Both the position numbers and the translations under genes were made by a program. Below are positions 44,664-54,700 of a DNA stretch of 64,000 nt, one piece after another. The notes under the pieces were generated by a model, which was given only the letters and a program-made list of their open reading frames with translations, did no database searches and was not told the DNA's origin. The DNA is from an uncultured Eubacterium sp. (GTDB taxonomy: Bacteria > Bacillota > Clostridia > Lachnospirales > Lachnospiraceae): positions 11,319 through 75,318 of the forward strand of contig CAKRIZ010000006.1 of NCBI GenBank assembly GCA_934351445.1, in the 5' to 3' direction. Numbering within the stretch: position 1 is the first letter of the stretch; each line of letters opens with the position of its first letter.

Positions 44664-46961
44664 ATGACTATGAAGCTTGGGTATGAGATTGCATACGGAC
44701 TGATTGCGATTGCACTGATCGCATTTCTGATCAGGTCTTTGCACAATGAGAAAAAAATAGCACACGATATTCAGTGGATCATGGGCTGGGCATGTGTATC
44801 GGTATTGGCGGGCATCGCGCAGCTGGCCGCCGGACGGGAGATCGTGGCGGACATTTCGTATGCCGTGTTTTTCATATCCATCGACTGGCTGCTGGCCTCG
44901 ATTGTCTGGTTTGCAAATGATTATTGCGCCTGTCATCTCGAACATTATATCCGGCCGGTATTTCTCGTGATGATCTGTGCGGCAGATACGGTGCAGCTGA
45001 TACTCAATCCACTGTTGCACCATGCATACCGCGTCCGGGCAGTATACCGGGGTGACGTGTTGTATTGGGCATATGATCCGTATGGCGCATTTCAGATCCA
45101 TTTGATCTGGTCATATGTATTAGTGGCAGTCATTATAGGCATTCTGTTGGATAAAAGAATGCGCGTCCCGCGTATGTACAGGGTGAAATATGACCATGTG
45201 TTAGTACTCTTTGGTACGGTAGTATTGCTGGATGCGATACATCTGCTTCTTCGGACGCTGGTTGATTTTTCGGTACTCGGGTTTCCTCTGGCAGCCGTGG
45301 CGATCTATTATTATGCCGTCGATTTTATGCCGCATGCACTTGTGAACCGGACGCTTGGCATGACTGTCGATGAGATGCAGGATGGTGTCATCGTGGCAGA
45401 TGTCGATAACCATGCGATCTATTCGAATGACTGTGTGATGAAGATGCTGGATCTGCAGCCGGAGTATGCCTCTCATTTTGAAGAGATGTTTGCCGAATGG
45501 TGCAAGAGGCATTATCAGTCGATGGATGAGAATTTTATCTATGACTGGACGAGAAATAAAGAGGGACAGAAGCAGTATTTGAAAGTGCAGTACCGCCGTC
45601 TACTGGATGAGAAACAGAGATATGTTGGCTGTTATCTGAACATACAGGAGCGCACCGAGGAGGTACAGATGCTGTTGGATGAGCGTTACGCAGCAACGCA
45701 TGATTTCCTGACAGGACTGTATAACCGGGAATATTTTTACAAGCAGGCAGAGCGCTGCCTGAAGCTGCATCCAGATGAACATTATCTGATGGTCTGCTCG
45801 GATGTCAGAAATTTTAAAATGATCAATGATGTATTTGGAACAAAGGCAGCAGACCAGCTGTTGATCGATATTGCCAATGCGATCAGAACACAGACGATCA
45901 GCGGTGAGATCTATGGACGTCTGGTCAACGACCAGTTCGCATTGCTGATGCGGAAAAGGGATTACCGCGAGATGAAGTTTGCGGAAAAGACATCGGAAGT
46001 CATGAAGATCGCAAATGAGATATCTTATCCGCTGAAAGTATATCTGGGTGTCTATGAGATCGATGATAAGAGTCTGCCGATCTCTGTGATGTGTGACCGT
46101 GCGATGTTTGCGCTGGAGACGATCAAAGGTGATTATCAGAAGCTGGTCGCTTATTATGACGAGACACTGCGGCATCATGTATTAGAAGAACAGGAACTGG
46201 CGATGGGACTCGACCGTGCGATCCGGGATGGTGAGATCGAGCTGTATGTGCAGCCCCAGATCACTGTTACCGGTCAGTGCAACGGTGGTGAGGCACTGGT
46301 GCGCTGGAATCATCCGGGTCGTGGACTGTTGCCGCCTGCTGCGTTTATCCCATCTTTTGAGAAAAACGGATTGATCGTAAAGCTGGATCTGCATGTATGG
46401 GAACTGGCTTGCCGCCAGTTAAAAAAATGGAAGGAAGAGGGATTTGGTGACCGGTATTTGTCGGTAAATATCTCGCCAAAGGACTTTTTCTTTGTAGATA
46501 TCTATAAGGAGTTCAGCACACTTACGCACCGCTATGGAATCGATCCGAAGAACCTGAAGCTGGAGATCACTGAGAGTGCGATGATGCATGATATTCCAAA
46601 ACAGCTCAAGTTGATTAAGAAGCTGCGTGCAGCGGGATTTATCGTCGAGATGGATGATTTCGGCAGTGGCTATTCATCGCTCAATATGCTCAAGGATATC
46701 TGTGTGGATGTCTTAAAGATCGATATGGATTTTCTGCGTGAGAGCGAGCAGGAGGAGCGCAGCCGCACGATCTTAAAGATGATCGTAGCATTGGCAAAGG
46801 AGCTGGGCATGCCGGTGATCACGGAAGGGGTAGAGACAAAGGAGCATGTGGATTTCCTGACGCAGATTGGCTGCGATGTATTCCAGGGTTATTTCTTCGG
46901 CAGGCCGATGAAGATCGAAGACTATGAGAAGAAATATATGCTGACAGACCAAAAAGAGTGA
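44664..46961 (+). CDS. Membrane c-di-GMP phosphodiesterase (degenerate GGDEF, intact EAL)
   Basis: 765 residues from the ATG at 44664, which has GGAGG eight bases upstream (an ATG at 44649 is possible). Seven or so membrane helices (about 5-225), a PAS-like segment (about 235-345), a GGDEF domain whose signature is GRLVNDQFALL instead of GGDEF, and an EAL domain (about 500-765) with EALVRW, NISPKDF, ITESAMM, DDFGSGYSSL, KIDMDFL, EGVET and QGYFFGRP all in place. It should break down c-di-GMP, with the dead GGDEF part perhaps binding GTP as a regulator. It is transcribed alone and ends at a strong terminator. Confidence 0.88.
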   Translation: MTMKLGYEIAYGLIAIALIAFLIRSLHNEKKIAHDIQWIMGWACVSVLAGIAQLAAGREIVADISYAVFFISIDWLLASIVWFANDYCACHLEHYIRPVFLVMICAADTVQLILNPLLHHAYRVRAVYRGDVLYWAYDPYGAFQIHLIWSYVLVAVIIGILLDKRMRVPRMYRVKYDHVLVLFGTVVLLDAIHLLLRTLVDFSVLGFPLAAVAIYYYAVDFMPHALVNRTLGMTVDEMQDGVIVADVDNHAIYSNDCVMKMLDLQPEYASHFEEMFAEWCKRHYQSMDENFIYDWTRNKEGQKQYLKVQYRRLLDEKQRYVGCYLNIQERTEEVQMLLDERYAATHDFLTGLYNREYFYKQAERCLKLHPDEHYLMVCSDVRNFKMINDVFGTKAADQLLIDIANAIRTQTISGEIYGRLVNDQFALLMRKRDYREMKFAEKTSEVMKIANEISYPLKVYLGVYEIDDKSLPISVMCDRAMFALETIKGDYQKLVAYYDETLRHHVLEEQELAMGLDRAIRDGEIELYVQPQITVTGQCNGGEALVRWNHPGRGLLPPAAFIPSFEKNGLIVKLDLHVWELACRQLKKWKEEGFGDRYLSVNISPKDFFFVDIYKEFSTLTHRYGIDPKNLKLEITESAMMHDIPKQLKLIKKLRAAGFIVEMDDFGSGYSSLNMLKDICVDVLKIDMDFLRESEQEERSRTILKMIVALAKELGMPVITEGVETKEHVDFLTQIGCDVFQGYFFGRPMKIEDYEKKYMLTDQKE

Positions 46962-46971
46962 TTGTATATGT

Positions 46972-47008
46972 AAAAAAATGCTTGCCGCATTGCGGCAGGC
47001 ATTTTTTA
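46972..47008 (+). terminator. Terminator after the EAL protein gene
   Basis: A-run, TGCTTGCCGC, loop ATT, GCGGCAGGCA and six T; one G-U pair. The T-tail merges with the first TTTACG box of the pst promoter. Confidence 0.9.
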
Positions 47009-47070
47009 CGTCCTTTTTACATATATTTTACGCGCAAATGGTAATGGATTTTACATAAGGGCATTAAGAT
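47005..47070 (+). promoter_or_regulatory. pstS: Pho box array and promoter of pstS
   Basis: TTTACG (47005), TTTACA (47016), TTTACG (47027) and TTTACA (47050) lie in about 11-base steps with one degenerate position near 47038. The last box is followed after nine bases by TAAGAT (47065-47070) as -10. This is the layout expected for a PhoB/PhoP-type activator. Confidence 0.8.
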
Positions 47071-47119
47071 ATAGCCTGTAAAACAAATGAAAGATTTTAT
47101 GAATCGGAGGAAGAAAAGA

Positions 47120-48079
47120 ATGAAAAAGAAATTAATGGCAACAATTCTGATGGCAGCGTTAGCCATCTCCATGATGACAGGATGTGGTTCCAAGCAGGAT
47201 ACCGCGGCAGATACTACAGCAGATGCACCTGCAGCAGACAACGCTGCTACTGACGATAGTGCAGCAGATGAAGCAGATACGTCTGAGAGTGATCAGTCAG
47301 CAGCTGCAGCCAGCTCTCTGGCAGGAAATGAGATCACCGTCGTATCCAGAGAGGATGGTTCCGGTACACGGGGTGCATTCATTGAACTGACCGGAGTAAA
47401 GCAGGATGACCAGGATCTGACCACAGTAGAAGCGATCATCACAAATAGTACAGAAGTCATGATGACAACAGTTGCCGGAGATGAGAATGCGATCGGATAT
47501 GCGTCTATGGGATCTATGAATGATACCGTGAAAGCAGTGAATGTCGGCGGCGTTGAGCCGACTGCCGAAAATGTAAAAAATGGCAGCTACGCACTTTCAA
47601 GACCGTTCAATATCGCGACAAAGGATACGGTATCTGATGTGGCACAGGATTTTATCAATTTCATTATGAGTGCAGATGGACAGGCTGTCATCGAGGATAA
47701 AGGTTATATCGCAATTGACGACAAAGCGGCTGCGTTTGAGAGCAACGGGGCAGCCGGAAAGATTGTTGTAGCAGGATCTTCTTCTGTAACACCTGTTATG
47801 GAAAAACTGCAGGAGGCTTATCTGGCAATCAACAGCGGAGCAGAGATCGAACTGCAGGAAAGTGATTCTACAACCGGTATGACCCAGGCAATCGATGGAA
47901 CATGCGATATCGGTATGGCAAGCCGTGACTTAAAAGACAGTGAGTTGGAAGCAGGCCTGACACCTACAGCTATTGCAATGGATGGTATCTGCGTGATCGT
48001 CAATCATGCAAATGATATCACAGATCTGTCAACTGACGACATCGCAGCGATCTTCAAGGGAGAGCGCACAGAATGGTAA
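47120..48079 (+). CDS. pstS: Phosphate ABC transporter substrate-binding lipoprotein
   Basis: 319 residues from the ATG at 47120 (GGAGG nine bases upstream). The signal peptide ends in the lipobox MMTGC; an Asp/Ala-rich spacer follows. The phosphate-binding loops are visible as SREDGSGTRGAF (about 72-83) and a second-lobe GSSSVTPVMEKL and DSTTGMTQAIDGTCDIGMASR. It captures phosphate outside the membrane for PstC/PstA. It overlaps pstC by seven bases. Confidence 0.94.
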   Translation: MKKKLMATILMAALAISMMTGCGSKQDTAADTTADAPAADNAATDDSAADEADTSESDQSAAAASSLAGNEITVVSREDGSGTRGAFIELTGVKQDDQDLTTVEAIITNSTEVMMTTVAGDENAIGYASMGSMNDTVKAVNVGGVEPTAENVKNGSYALSRPFNIATKDTVSDVAQDFINFIMSADGQAVIEDKGYIAIDDKAAAFESNGAAGKIVVAGSSSVTPVMEKLQEAYLAINSGAEIELQESDSTTGMTQAIDGTCDIGMASRDLKDSELEAGLTPTAIAMDGICVIVNHANDITDLSTDDIAAIFKGERTEW

Positions 48080-48930
48080 AAGAAAAAATCATGAAGGCAG
48101 TATTCTTCGCCACTGCATGTATCAGCATACTTGCGGTGGGGCTGATCTGCATCTTCTTGTTTGCAAACGGTATGCCGGGTATTCGTGAGATCGGATTATT
48201 CAAATTTCTGTTCGGAACGACCTGGCGGCCCGGAAACGGTGACTATGGCATCCTGCCGATGATACTCGGCAGTCTGTATGTCACAGCCGGAGCGATCATG
48301 ATCGGTGTGCCGGTCGGCATACTTACAGCAGCGTTTCTCGCCAGATTCTGTCCGGCGAGATGGTATCCGTTGATCAAGACCGGTGTGGAATTGATGGCAG
48401 GAATCCCCTCTGTTGTATATGGTTTTTTTGGACTGGTCGTACTCGTACCTTTTGTACGCAATACGATCGGCGGCAAGGGTTACAGTATTCTGACAGCGAG
48501 TATATTACTTGGAATTATGATCCTCCCTACGATTGTGAATGTTTCAGAATCTGCAATCCGCGCTGTACCAAAGAGCTACTATGAAGGTTCACTGGCGCTC
48601 GGGGCTACACACGAGCGCAGTGTGTACCGCATGGTGCTTCCGGCTGCAAAATCCGGTATTTTCGCTGGTGTGATACTCGGTATCGGCCGTGCGATTGGTG
48701 AGACAATGGCGGTGATCATGGTGGCTGGAAACCAGCCTGTGATGCGTGCGCCGAATGAACTGCTCAAAGGTGTCTGTACGCTGACAGCGAACATCGTCAT
48801 AGAGATGGGATATGCGCAGGATCTGCACCGAAAGGCATTGATTGCTACCGGAGTGGTATTGTTTGTCTTTATTCTCATTATCAATATCAGCTTTAGTCTG
48901 GTGAAACGAAAGGTGGTACAGGAGTCATGA
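48073..48930 (+). CDS. pstC: Phosphate ABC transporter permease PstC
   Basis: 285 residues with six membrane helices. The permease signature is ALGATHERSVYRMVLPAAKSGI (about 175-197), the EAA loop that contacts PstB; GIPSVVYGFFGL lies near 112. The ATG overlaps the pstS stop, with GGGAGAG upstream. The gene overlaps pstA by four bases (ATGA). Confidence 0.94.
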   Translation: MVKEKIMKAVFFATACISILAVGLICIFLFANGMPGIREIGLFKFLFGTTWRPGNGDYGILPMILGSLYVTAGAIMIGVPVGILTAAFLARFCPARWYPLIKTGVELMAGIPSVVYGFFGLVVLVPFVRNTIGGKGYSILTASILLGIMILPTIVNVSESAIRAVPKSYYEGSLALGATHERSVYRMVLPAAKSGIFAGVILGIGRAIGETMAVIMVAGNQPVMRAPNELLKGVCTLTANIVIEMGYAQDLHRKALIATGVVLFVFILIINISFSLVKRKVVQES

Positions 48931-49790
48931 CAGTTGTCGCGAATGATGAAGCATCTTATGAAAAAATCATAGCAAAAAATATGGCAAAAGCACATATCCT
49001 GCGTGCAATCACGATCGCTGCGGCTGTATTGACAACACTGGTACTCGGGTTTCTGATTGTGTATATACTGGTGAAAGGTGTGCCGCATCTGTCACCGGAA
49101 CTGTTTGCATGGGAATATGATTCAGAAAATGTATCGATGCTTCCGGCACTTATCAATACGCTGGAGATCACATTCCTTACATTACTGCTGGCGATACCCT
49201 GTGGGATCGGCGCAGCGATCTATCTGGTGGAATATGCAAATACGAAAAATAAGATGATCCCGGTGATCCGTATGACAGCGGAGACGCTGACCGGTATCCC
49301 TTCAATCGTGTATGGTTTGTTCGGCATGTTGTTTTTTAATAAATTTTTTGGCGTGTCGATTTTATCCGGAGCACTCACACTGGCGATCATGGTGCTGCCG
49401 GTCATTATGAGAACGACCGAAGAAGCACTGGTTGCTGTACCGAAAAAGTACCGTGAGGGCAGCTTCGGGCTGGGAGCCGGAAAATTGCGCACGATCTTTC
49501 GTATCGTACTTCCGGCAGCGCTGCCCGGTATTTTTTCAGGCATTGTACTCTCAGTCGGACGTATCGTGGGAGAGACAGCAGCACTCATCTATACAGCCGG
49601 AACCTTCACAAAAGCAGCGACATCACTGGGTAATTCAGGACGTACCTTGGCGGTACATATGTATCTGCTGTCAAAAGAGGGACTCAATACGGATCAGGCG
49701 TATGCGACAGCCGTCGTACTGCTCATTCTGGTCATTGGAATCAATTTTGTGGCAGGCAGAATTGTGAGAGGCAGAACAAAAGCTACGTAA
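48927..49790 (+). CDS. pstA: Phosphate ABC transporter permease PstA
   Basis: 287 residues with six membrane helices, GIPSIVYGLFGM (about 122) and the EAA loop GLGAGKLRTIFRIVLPAALPGI. It pairs with PstC. The ACG-TAA end of the frame runs into a repeat fragment (49786-49826), and pstB, normally next, is almost 7 kb away. Confidence 0.94.
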   Translation: MTVVANDEASYEKIIAKNMAKAHILRAITIAAAVLTTLVLGFLIVYILVKGVPHLSPELFAWEYDSENVSMLPALINTLEITFLTLLLAIPCGIGAAIYLVEYANTKNKMIPVIRMTAETLTGIPSIVYGLFGMLFFNKFFGVSILSGALTLAIMVLPVIMRTTEEALVAVPKKYREGSFGLGAGKLRTIFRIVLPAALPGIFSGIVLSVGRIVGETAALIYTAGTFTKAATSLGNSGRTLAVHMYLLSKEGLNTDQAYATAVVLLILVIGINFVAGRIVRGRTKAT

Positions 49791-49826
49791 CTGTTCACTC
49801 GCAGTTCAGAAAATGCCTGCCTGTGA
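49786..49826. repeat. Deletion relic of the family B element overlapping the pstA stop
   Basis: In reverse orientation, the 26 bases 49801-49826 are identical to 62514-62539 and the piece GTAACTGTTCACTCG (49787-49801) matches the other end of the same element with one mismatch. The middle of the element is missing. Confidence 0.65.
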
Positions 49827-49834
49827 ATCGCAAC

Positions 49835-49863
49835 TTGTACATTGCTTGCAGTTGGGCTATAAT
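49835..49863 (+). promoter_or_regulatory. Promoter of the patatin gene
   Basis: TTGTAC (49835-49840), 17 bases, consensus TATAAT (49858-49863); the ATG follows at 49900. Confidence 0.65.
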
Positions 49864-49899
49864 AGGTACATCTTATTATTGGGAAAACGGAGCAGTACA

Positions 49900-50757
49900 A
49901 TGAAGACAGGATTAGTATTAGAGGGTGGCGCAATGCGGGGAATGTATACCGCAGGCGTGCTGGATGTATTTATGGAACATGGGCTTCTGTTTGATGGCAT
50001 CATTGGTGTCTCGGCGGGAGCCTTGTTTGGTGTGAATTACCTAAGTGGGCAAAAGGGGCGTGTGATCCGCTACAACAAGCGTTTCAATGCAGATCCGGAT
50101 TATCTCGGGCTTCGGCCACTGCTTCGCACGGGCAATATCGTAGATACAGAGTATGCCTACCACAGAGTGCCGTATGAGCTGGATCTGTTTGATGATGCGG
50201 CCTACCGTGCGAGCGGCGTCCCTTTTTATGCTGTCGTCACAGATGTAGAGACCGGGATGCCGGAATACATACAGGTCAACAGTGTGTTTGAGCAGATGGA
50301 TGTGCTGCGCGCCTCCGGTTCGATGCCGTTCGTGTCCAAGCCGGTAGAGATAGGCGGTAAAAAATATCTGGATGGTGCAGTGACGGATAGCATTCCATTT
50401 GAAAAATTTCTGGAAATGGGCTATGACCGACTGGTTGTGGTATTGACGAAACCGGCCGGTTATGTGAAACAGGCGATCCCGGCGGCGTTAGCGCGTCTGT
50501 ATTATGCGAAAAAATACCCGGAGTTCGCAAAGCGGGTCGCACAGCGGCATGTGATGTATAACCAGACGATGAAGCGTCTGGAGTACCTCGAAAAGCAGGG
50601 ACATCTGATTGTGTTTCGACCGTCACAGATTGTTCCGATCAGCCGCACCGAAAAGAACCCGGACAAGCTGCAGGCACTCTATGATGTCGGGGTGCGTGAC
50701 GCGCGTGAGCGCATGGAGCAGGTGCGGGAGTATCTTAAATCCGAAATCGTTCTCTAG
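49900..50757 (+). CDS. Patatin-like phospholipase
   Basis: 285 residues from the ATG at 49900 (GGAG upstream, and downstream of the predicted transcription start). The oxyanion loop LEGGAMRG (about 7-14), the nucleophile S38 in GVSAG and the aspartate in LDGAVTD (about 158-163) form the complete Ser-Asp dyad. It should hydrolyse acyl esters of lipids in the cytoplasm. It resembles the YjjU/RssA-type bacterial patatins. It sits between pstA and pstB with its own promoter. Confidence 0.88.
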   Translation: MKTGLVLEGGAMRGMYTAGVLDVFMEHGLLFDGIIGVSAGALFGVNYLSGQKGRVIRYNKRFNADPDYLGLRPLLRTGNIVDTEYAYHRVPYELDLFDDAAYRASGVPFYAVVTDVETGMPEYIQVNSVFEQMDVLRASGSMPFVSKPVEIGGKKYLDGAVTDSIPFEKFLEMGYDRLVVVLTKPAGYVKQAIPAALARLYYAKKYPEFAKRVAQRHVMYNQTMKRLEYLEKQGHLIVFRPSQIVPISRTEKNPDKLQALYDVGVRDARERMEQVREYLKSEIVL

Positions 50758-50798
50758 CCAATGCAACTGCGCGGTCGTCTGTCAGTTCTGCCATCTTT

Positions 50799-51293
50799 TT
50801 AAAAGCCTTCTTTTCCGCGTTGGATGCGAAGCTCTTTCCGCTTTTTTCCGGCGTCCCATTCAGCCTGCTGGCCGATCGTCTCAAGCTCTAATTGGGGCAC
50901 AGTAGTAGGTTTTCCATCCGAATCGACAGCGATCAGCGTAAGATATGCCCGGTTGACCTGATAGCGGGTTCCGTCCAGATGTTCAATGAAGGTATCGACA
51001 CGGATCTCCATTGAGGTCGTGCCGACATAGGTTACATTACCGACCAAAGCGATTAGATCATTCTGAAATACACCACGGATAAAGGTCAGATTGTCTACCG
51101 ATGCCGTGATGACGGGGCATTCCGAGTGCCGGATTGCCACGAGTGCCGCCACTTCATCAATCCATTCCATGAGTCTCCCGCCGAACAGACGTCCGGCACC
51201 GTTGAGATGCTCTGGACGGATATGATAGATCTGTTCTATTCTGGATTCACATACTTTCTTTTTTACATGCTTCTTTTTATTTATAATTTCCAT
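50799..51293 (-). CDS. Hot-dog fold acyl-CoA thioesterase
   Basis: 164 residues from the ATG at 51293 (an ATG at 51311 adds six residues; the AGGA between them favours the shorter form). After a Lys-rich start comes the thioesterase core: HLNGAGRLFGGRLMEWIDEVAALVA (about 30-54, with catalytic Asp/Glu) and VTYVGTTSMEIRVDTF. It should cleave acyl-CoA thioesters. It is convergent with the patatin gene, 41 bases apart. Base composition is like the host, unlike the AT-rich genes that follow. Confidence 0.82.
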   Translation of the reverse strand: MEIINKKKHVKKKVCESRIEQIYHIRPEHLNGAGRLFGGRLMEWIDEVAALVAIRHSECPVITASVDNLTFIRGVFQNDLIALVGNVTYVGTTSMEIRVDTFIEHLDGTRYQVNRAYLTLIAVDSDGKPTTVPQLELETIGQQAEWDAGKKRKELRIQRGKEGF

Positions 51294-51505
51294 TGTCTGT
51301 ATAGTCCTCATATGTTTTGTTTTTACAGCAGGCGTATACCGGATTTCTCAGCCTGTTCCGCGAAAGGGATTCCATCATGTGGCTTGCCGTTGCTGCGTGG
51401 TTACGAATTAAGTATAGCAAGAATCCGGTCAATTGACAACGCGAAATAGTAACCTGTGAGTTGCTAAGCTGGTAAACAAATACTATCAAATACCATAAAA
51501 TCATA

Positions 51506-51534
51506 TTGAAAACATAGAACATATGTGCTATTGT
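51506..51534 (+). promoter_or_regulatory. Promoter of the restriction-modification operon
   Basis: TTGAAA (51506-51511), 17 bases, TATTGT (51529-51534). Confidence 0.6.
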
Positions 51535-51569
51535 TTACATAGCGTATTTTAGATAGGAGAAAAAATAAA

Positions 51570-51758
51570 ATGGATAATTATATGGAAGATTGGATTGGAA
51601 TTGAGGCGGCTGCTAATTATTTGGATGTAACTAAGGATACAATTAGAAATTGGATTAAGAAGACAGATATTCCAGCACACAAAATAGGAAAAATGTGGAA
51701 GTTTAAAAGGGCTGAATTGGATGCTTGGGTAAAAAGTGGGCGTAGTGCTATTGATTAA
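51570..51758 (+). CDS. Small helix-turn-helix (excisionase/MerR-like) protein
   Basis: 62 residues: WIGIEAAANYLDVTKDTIRNWIKK is the helix-turn-helix and KIGKMWKFKRAELDAWV the wing of the HTH_17 (excisionase-type) family. In restriction loci such proteins commonly act as controllers of expression. It is the first gene of the AT-rich operon, 11 bases before the large restriction gene, with AGGAG upstream. Confidence 0.82.
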   Translation: MDNYMEDWIGIEAAANYLDVTKDTIRNWIKKTDIPAHKIGKMWKFKRAELDAWVKSGRSAID

Positions 51759-51769
51759 GGAGCAAAGTA

Positions 51770-54700
51770 ATGGAACAAAGATATGAAAATCTGAAAAAAT
51801 TAATAGCAAAATATAATGAATTTAAAAAAAATAATTCAAGTGGAGAAATGAGTGAGGAGACAATAAGAGTGTGGATTAATGATTTCCTAGCAATATTTGG
51901 ATGGGATGTTCATGATTTATCTCAAATTGTTCAAGAAAAAATTGTAAGTGAACAACAAAGAGATATGCTGGGAAGAATACAGTCTTCGCATTCGAAACCA
52001 GACTATACACTAGTTAATGGAAAAACTGTTAAAACATACTTGGATGCGAAAAACAATACTGTAGATATATTCAAAAATAAAGAGGCCGCATTTCAGATAC
52101 GTTCTTATGGTTGGTCTGCAGGTGTGCCATGTGCTTTTTTGTCTAACTTTGAACAATTGGCAATCTTCAATTGTCGTGATATACCACAAAGAGATAAATC
52201 TGCAGATATAGGTTCCATTCAGATTGAAATAAATGAATATTTAGATAAGTTTGATGTGATAAATGAACATTTAGATAGGATGTCTGTATATGGGGGGCAA
52301 TTAGATAGATTATATAATGTTCGAAAAATTGAAGGCTATAAGACAGTAGATGTATTTTTTAATGAAATGCTTTCTGAGTTTAGATTAAAACTAGCAAATA
52401 ATATTTATGTAAACAACATTAATATGAATTTGACGATGGAACAGTTAAATTACTATGTTCAGTTAATTATTGATAGGATTATCTTTATCAGAGTTTGTGA
52501 ATCTAAGGGGATAGAGGAGAAAGAATTACTGAAATCATATACAAAGTGTGGATTTTGGGAGAAATTTAAAGAAAGTTGTTATGCTCAATTTTATAATCAT
52601 TATGATGGAGCTATGTTCTCAAATGGGGATGATAATTTAAAAAAATTGTTTATAGATAATGATGTGTTTGATGAATTTGTAGAAAAATTGTATTATCCTT
52701 ATCCGTATAAATTTGATGCAATACCAGTTCACGTGATAGCAAAAGTTTATGAAGAATTTTTGGCATATTCACTAACTAAAAAAAATGGAACAATTACTAC
52801 CGAACTAAAGAAAGAATATGTAAAGACTAATGGAGCGATTCCGACAGATGCAAATATTTCACAAATAATTTGTAATGAAGCTATTGATTTGTCTGTTATA
52901 ATTAGTGTTGAAGAGATTTTTAATCTAAAAACATTGGATCCTTGTTGTGGGTCAGGCATTTTTTTGGTGACAGTATACGAAAAACTTTCAGAGAAAATGA
53001 AAGAATTGGACACAGAAGGAAGGTACTGCTTGGAGTATAATGGTGAGAAATACCTGACTTTGGATGCAAAAAGAAAACTAATGCATTCTTGTTTGTATGG
53101 CGTTGATATAGATTTGACAGCAATTGAAGTTACGAAAATGTCTTTGGCATTGAAAATAATTGATGATGTAGTGCCTGAATTATATTCTGCAAGCGGTATG
53201 TTTGGTGAAAAAATACTTAGAGATATTCATGATAATATTGTTTGTGGTAATACCTTGGTAGATGGGGATATTAATTTGTCAATAGATGAGATTATTGAAA
53301 TTAAACCTCTTTCTATAAGGAAAAAGTTTAAGGACGTATTTTTAGTTGGAGGATTTTCATACATTATTGGTAATCCTCCTTATGTCGAAACAAAGTTTTT
53401 TAAGTCTTCTTCATTGACTATGCATACATATCTGAAAAATAAATATAGTTCTTTTGAGGGGAAAGTTGATTTATCTGTATTATTTGTAGAACGTTGCTTG
53501 GATTTGTTAAAAGAGGAAGGCGTTTTAGGAATGATTATTCAAAGAAGATGGTTTAAGACATCATATGGTGCAAAAGCTAGAAATGTTATAGCGGATAGTG
53601 GGTATTTAAAAACGCTATTAGATATTGGAACTACAAAGTTATTTCACGGAAGAACTACATATGTTTCAATAATGATTCTAAAAAAAACAAAGCAGGAATG
53701 TGCAGATTATGATTATATACCTGGAAATGATTGCATAGATGTAATAAATTATTTATCTAAAGATGATAAAAAAATGAAAGAAATCCCTATGGCTTTCTTT
53801 CAAGGAAGAGTGTGGTCTCCAGAATTTTATGATATGACTAAAATAAAGGAAAAGTATGCCAAGAGAATAGGAACTCTGGGTGGAAACACGTCAATTCATA
53901 TTAGAGATGGGATACAGGCTCTTTGGAAAAAAATTTATCATATAACACAATGCTATGAAGAAAATAATATGATATTTGGCAAGAATGGATTCGGAGAAGA
54001 TGTGTGTTTGGAAAAAGATATGGTAAAACCAGTTATATATAATAGAGAGTTTCTTCCTTTGAAGCCTTTAAAACCAGATGCGTATTGCTTATTTCCGTAT
54101 TTAGGTGCAAATAATAAAGTAAAAGTTTCAATAAATGAGATAAAAGATAAATACCCTAAAACGTATCATTATTTATCACAAAATAAAGTTCGAATATGTG
54201 ATCATGTTGATTGCAATGAAGGAGAATATTGGCATACTTTTACTAGAGAACATAACCACGAGTGGTTTACAAGTAAAAAGGTAGTTGTTCCAATGACTAC
54301 AAGAGATACAGTTGCAACATATGAGGGTACAAATGGATTTTATATGGATAATTCAAATGTTTGGTTTATCAATATTGATTCAGAAGATGAAATAGAATTA
54401 AAAGCAATTGCTATGATAATTAATTCGACGGTGTTTTCTGTATTTGCGAAAAGCGGAGCAAACCCACAGTCAAGAGATTATTATAAATTTAATAAGCAAT
54501 TCTTAGTGCCAGTTCCATTTCCAAATTCTAGAATAAGTAAGGATAATGAATTTATTCGAAAATTATCAAGACTTTATGATGAAATTGTGGATATTATGAA
54601 GCAATATATTCAATCTGGTGCGGCAAATAGAATTCATTTTGAAAGTGTTCTTGAAGAAAAATGGAAAGACGTAGATGAGACATGTGAAGAAATGTATGAA

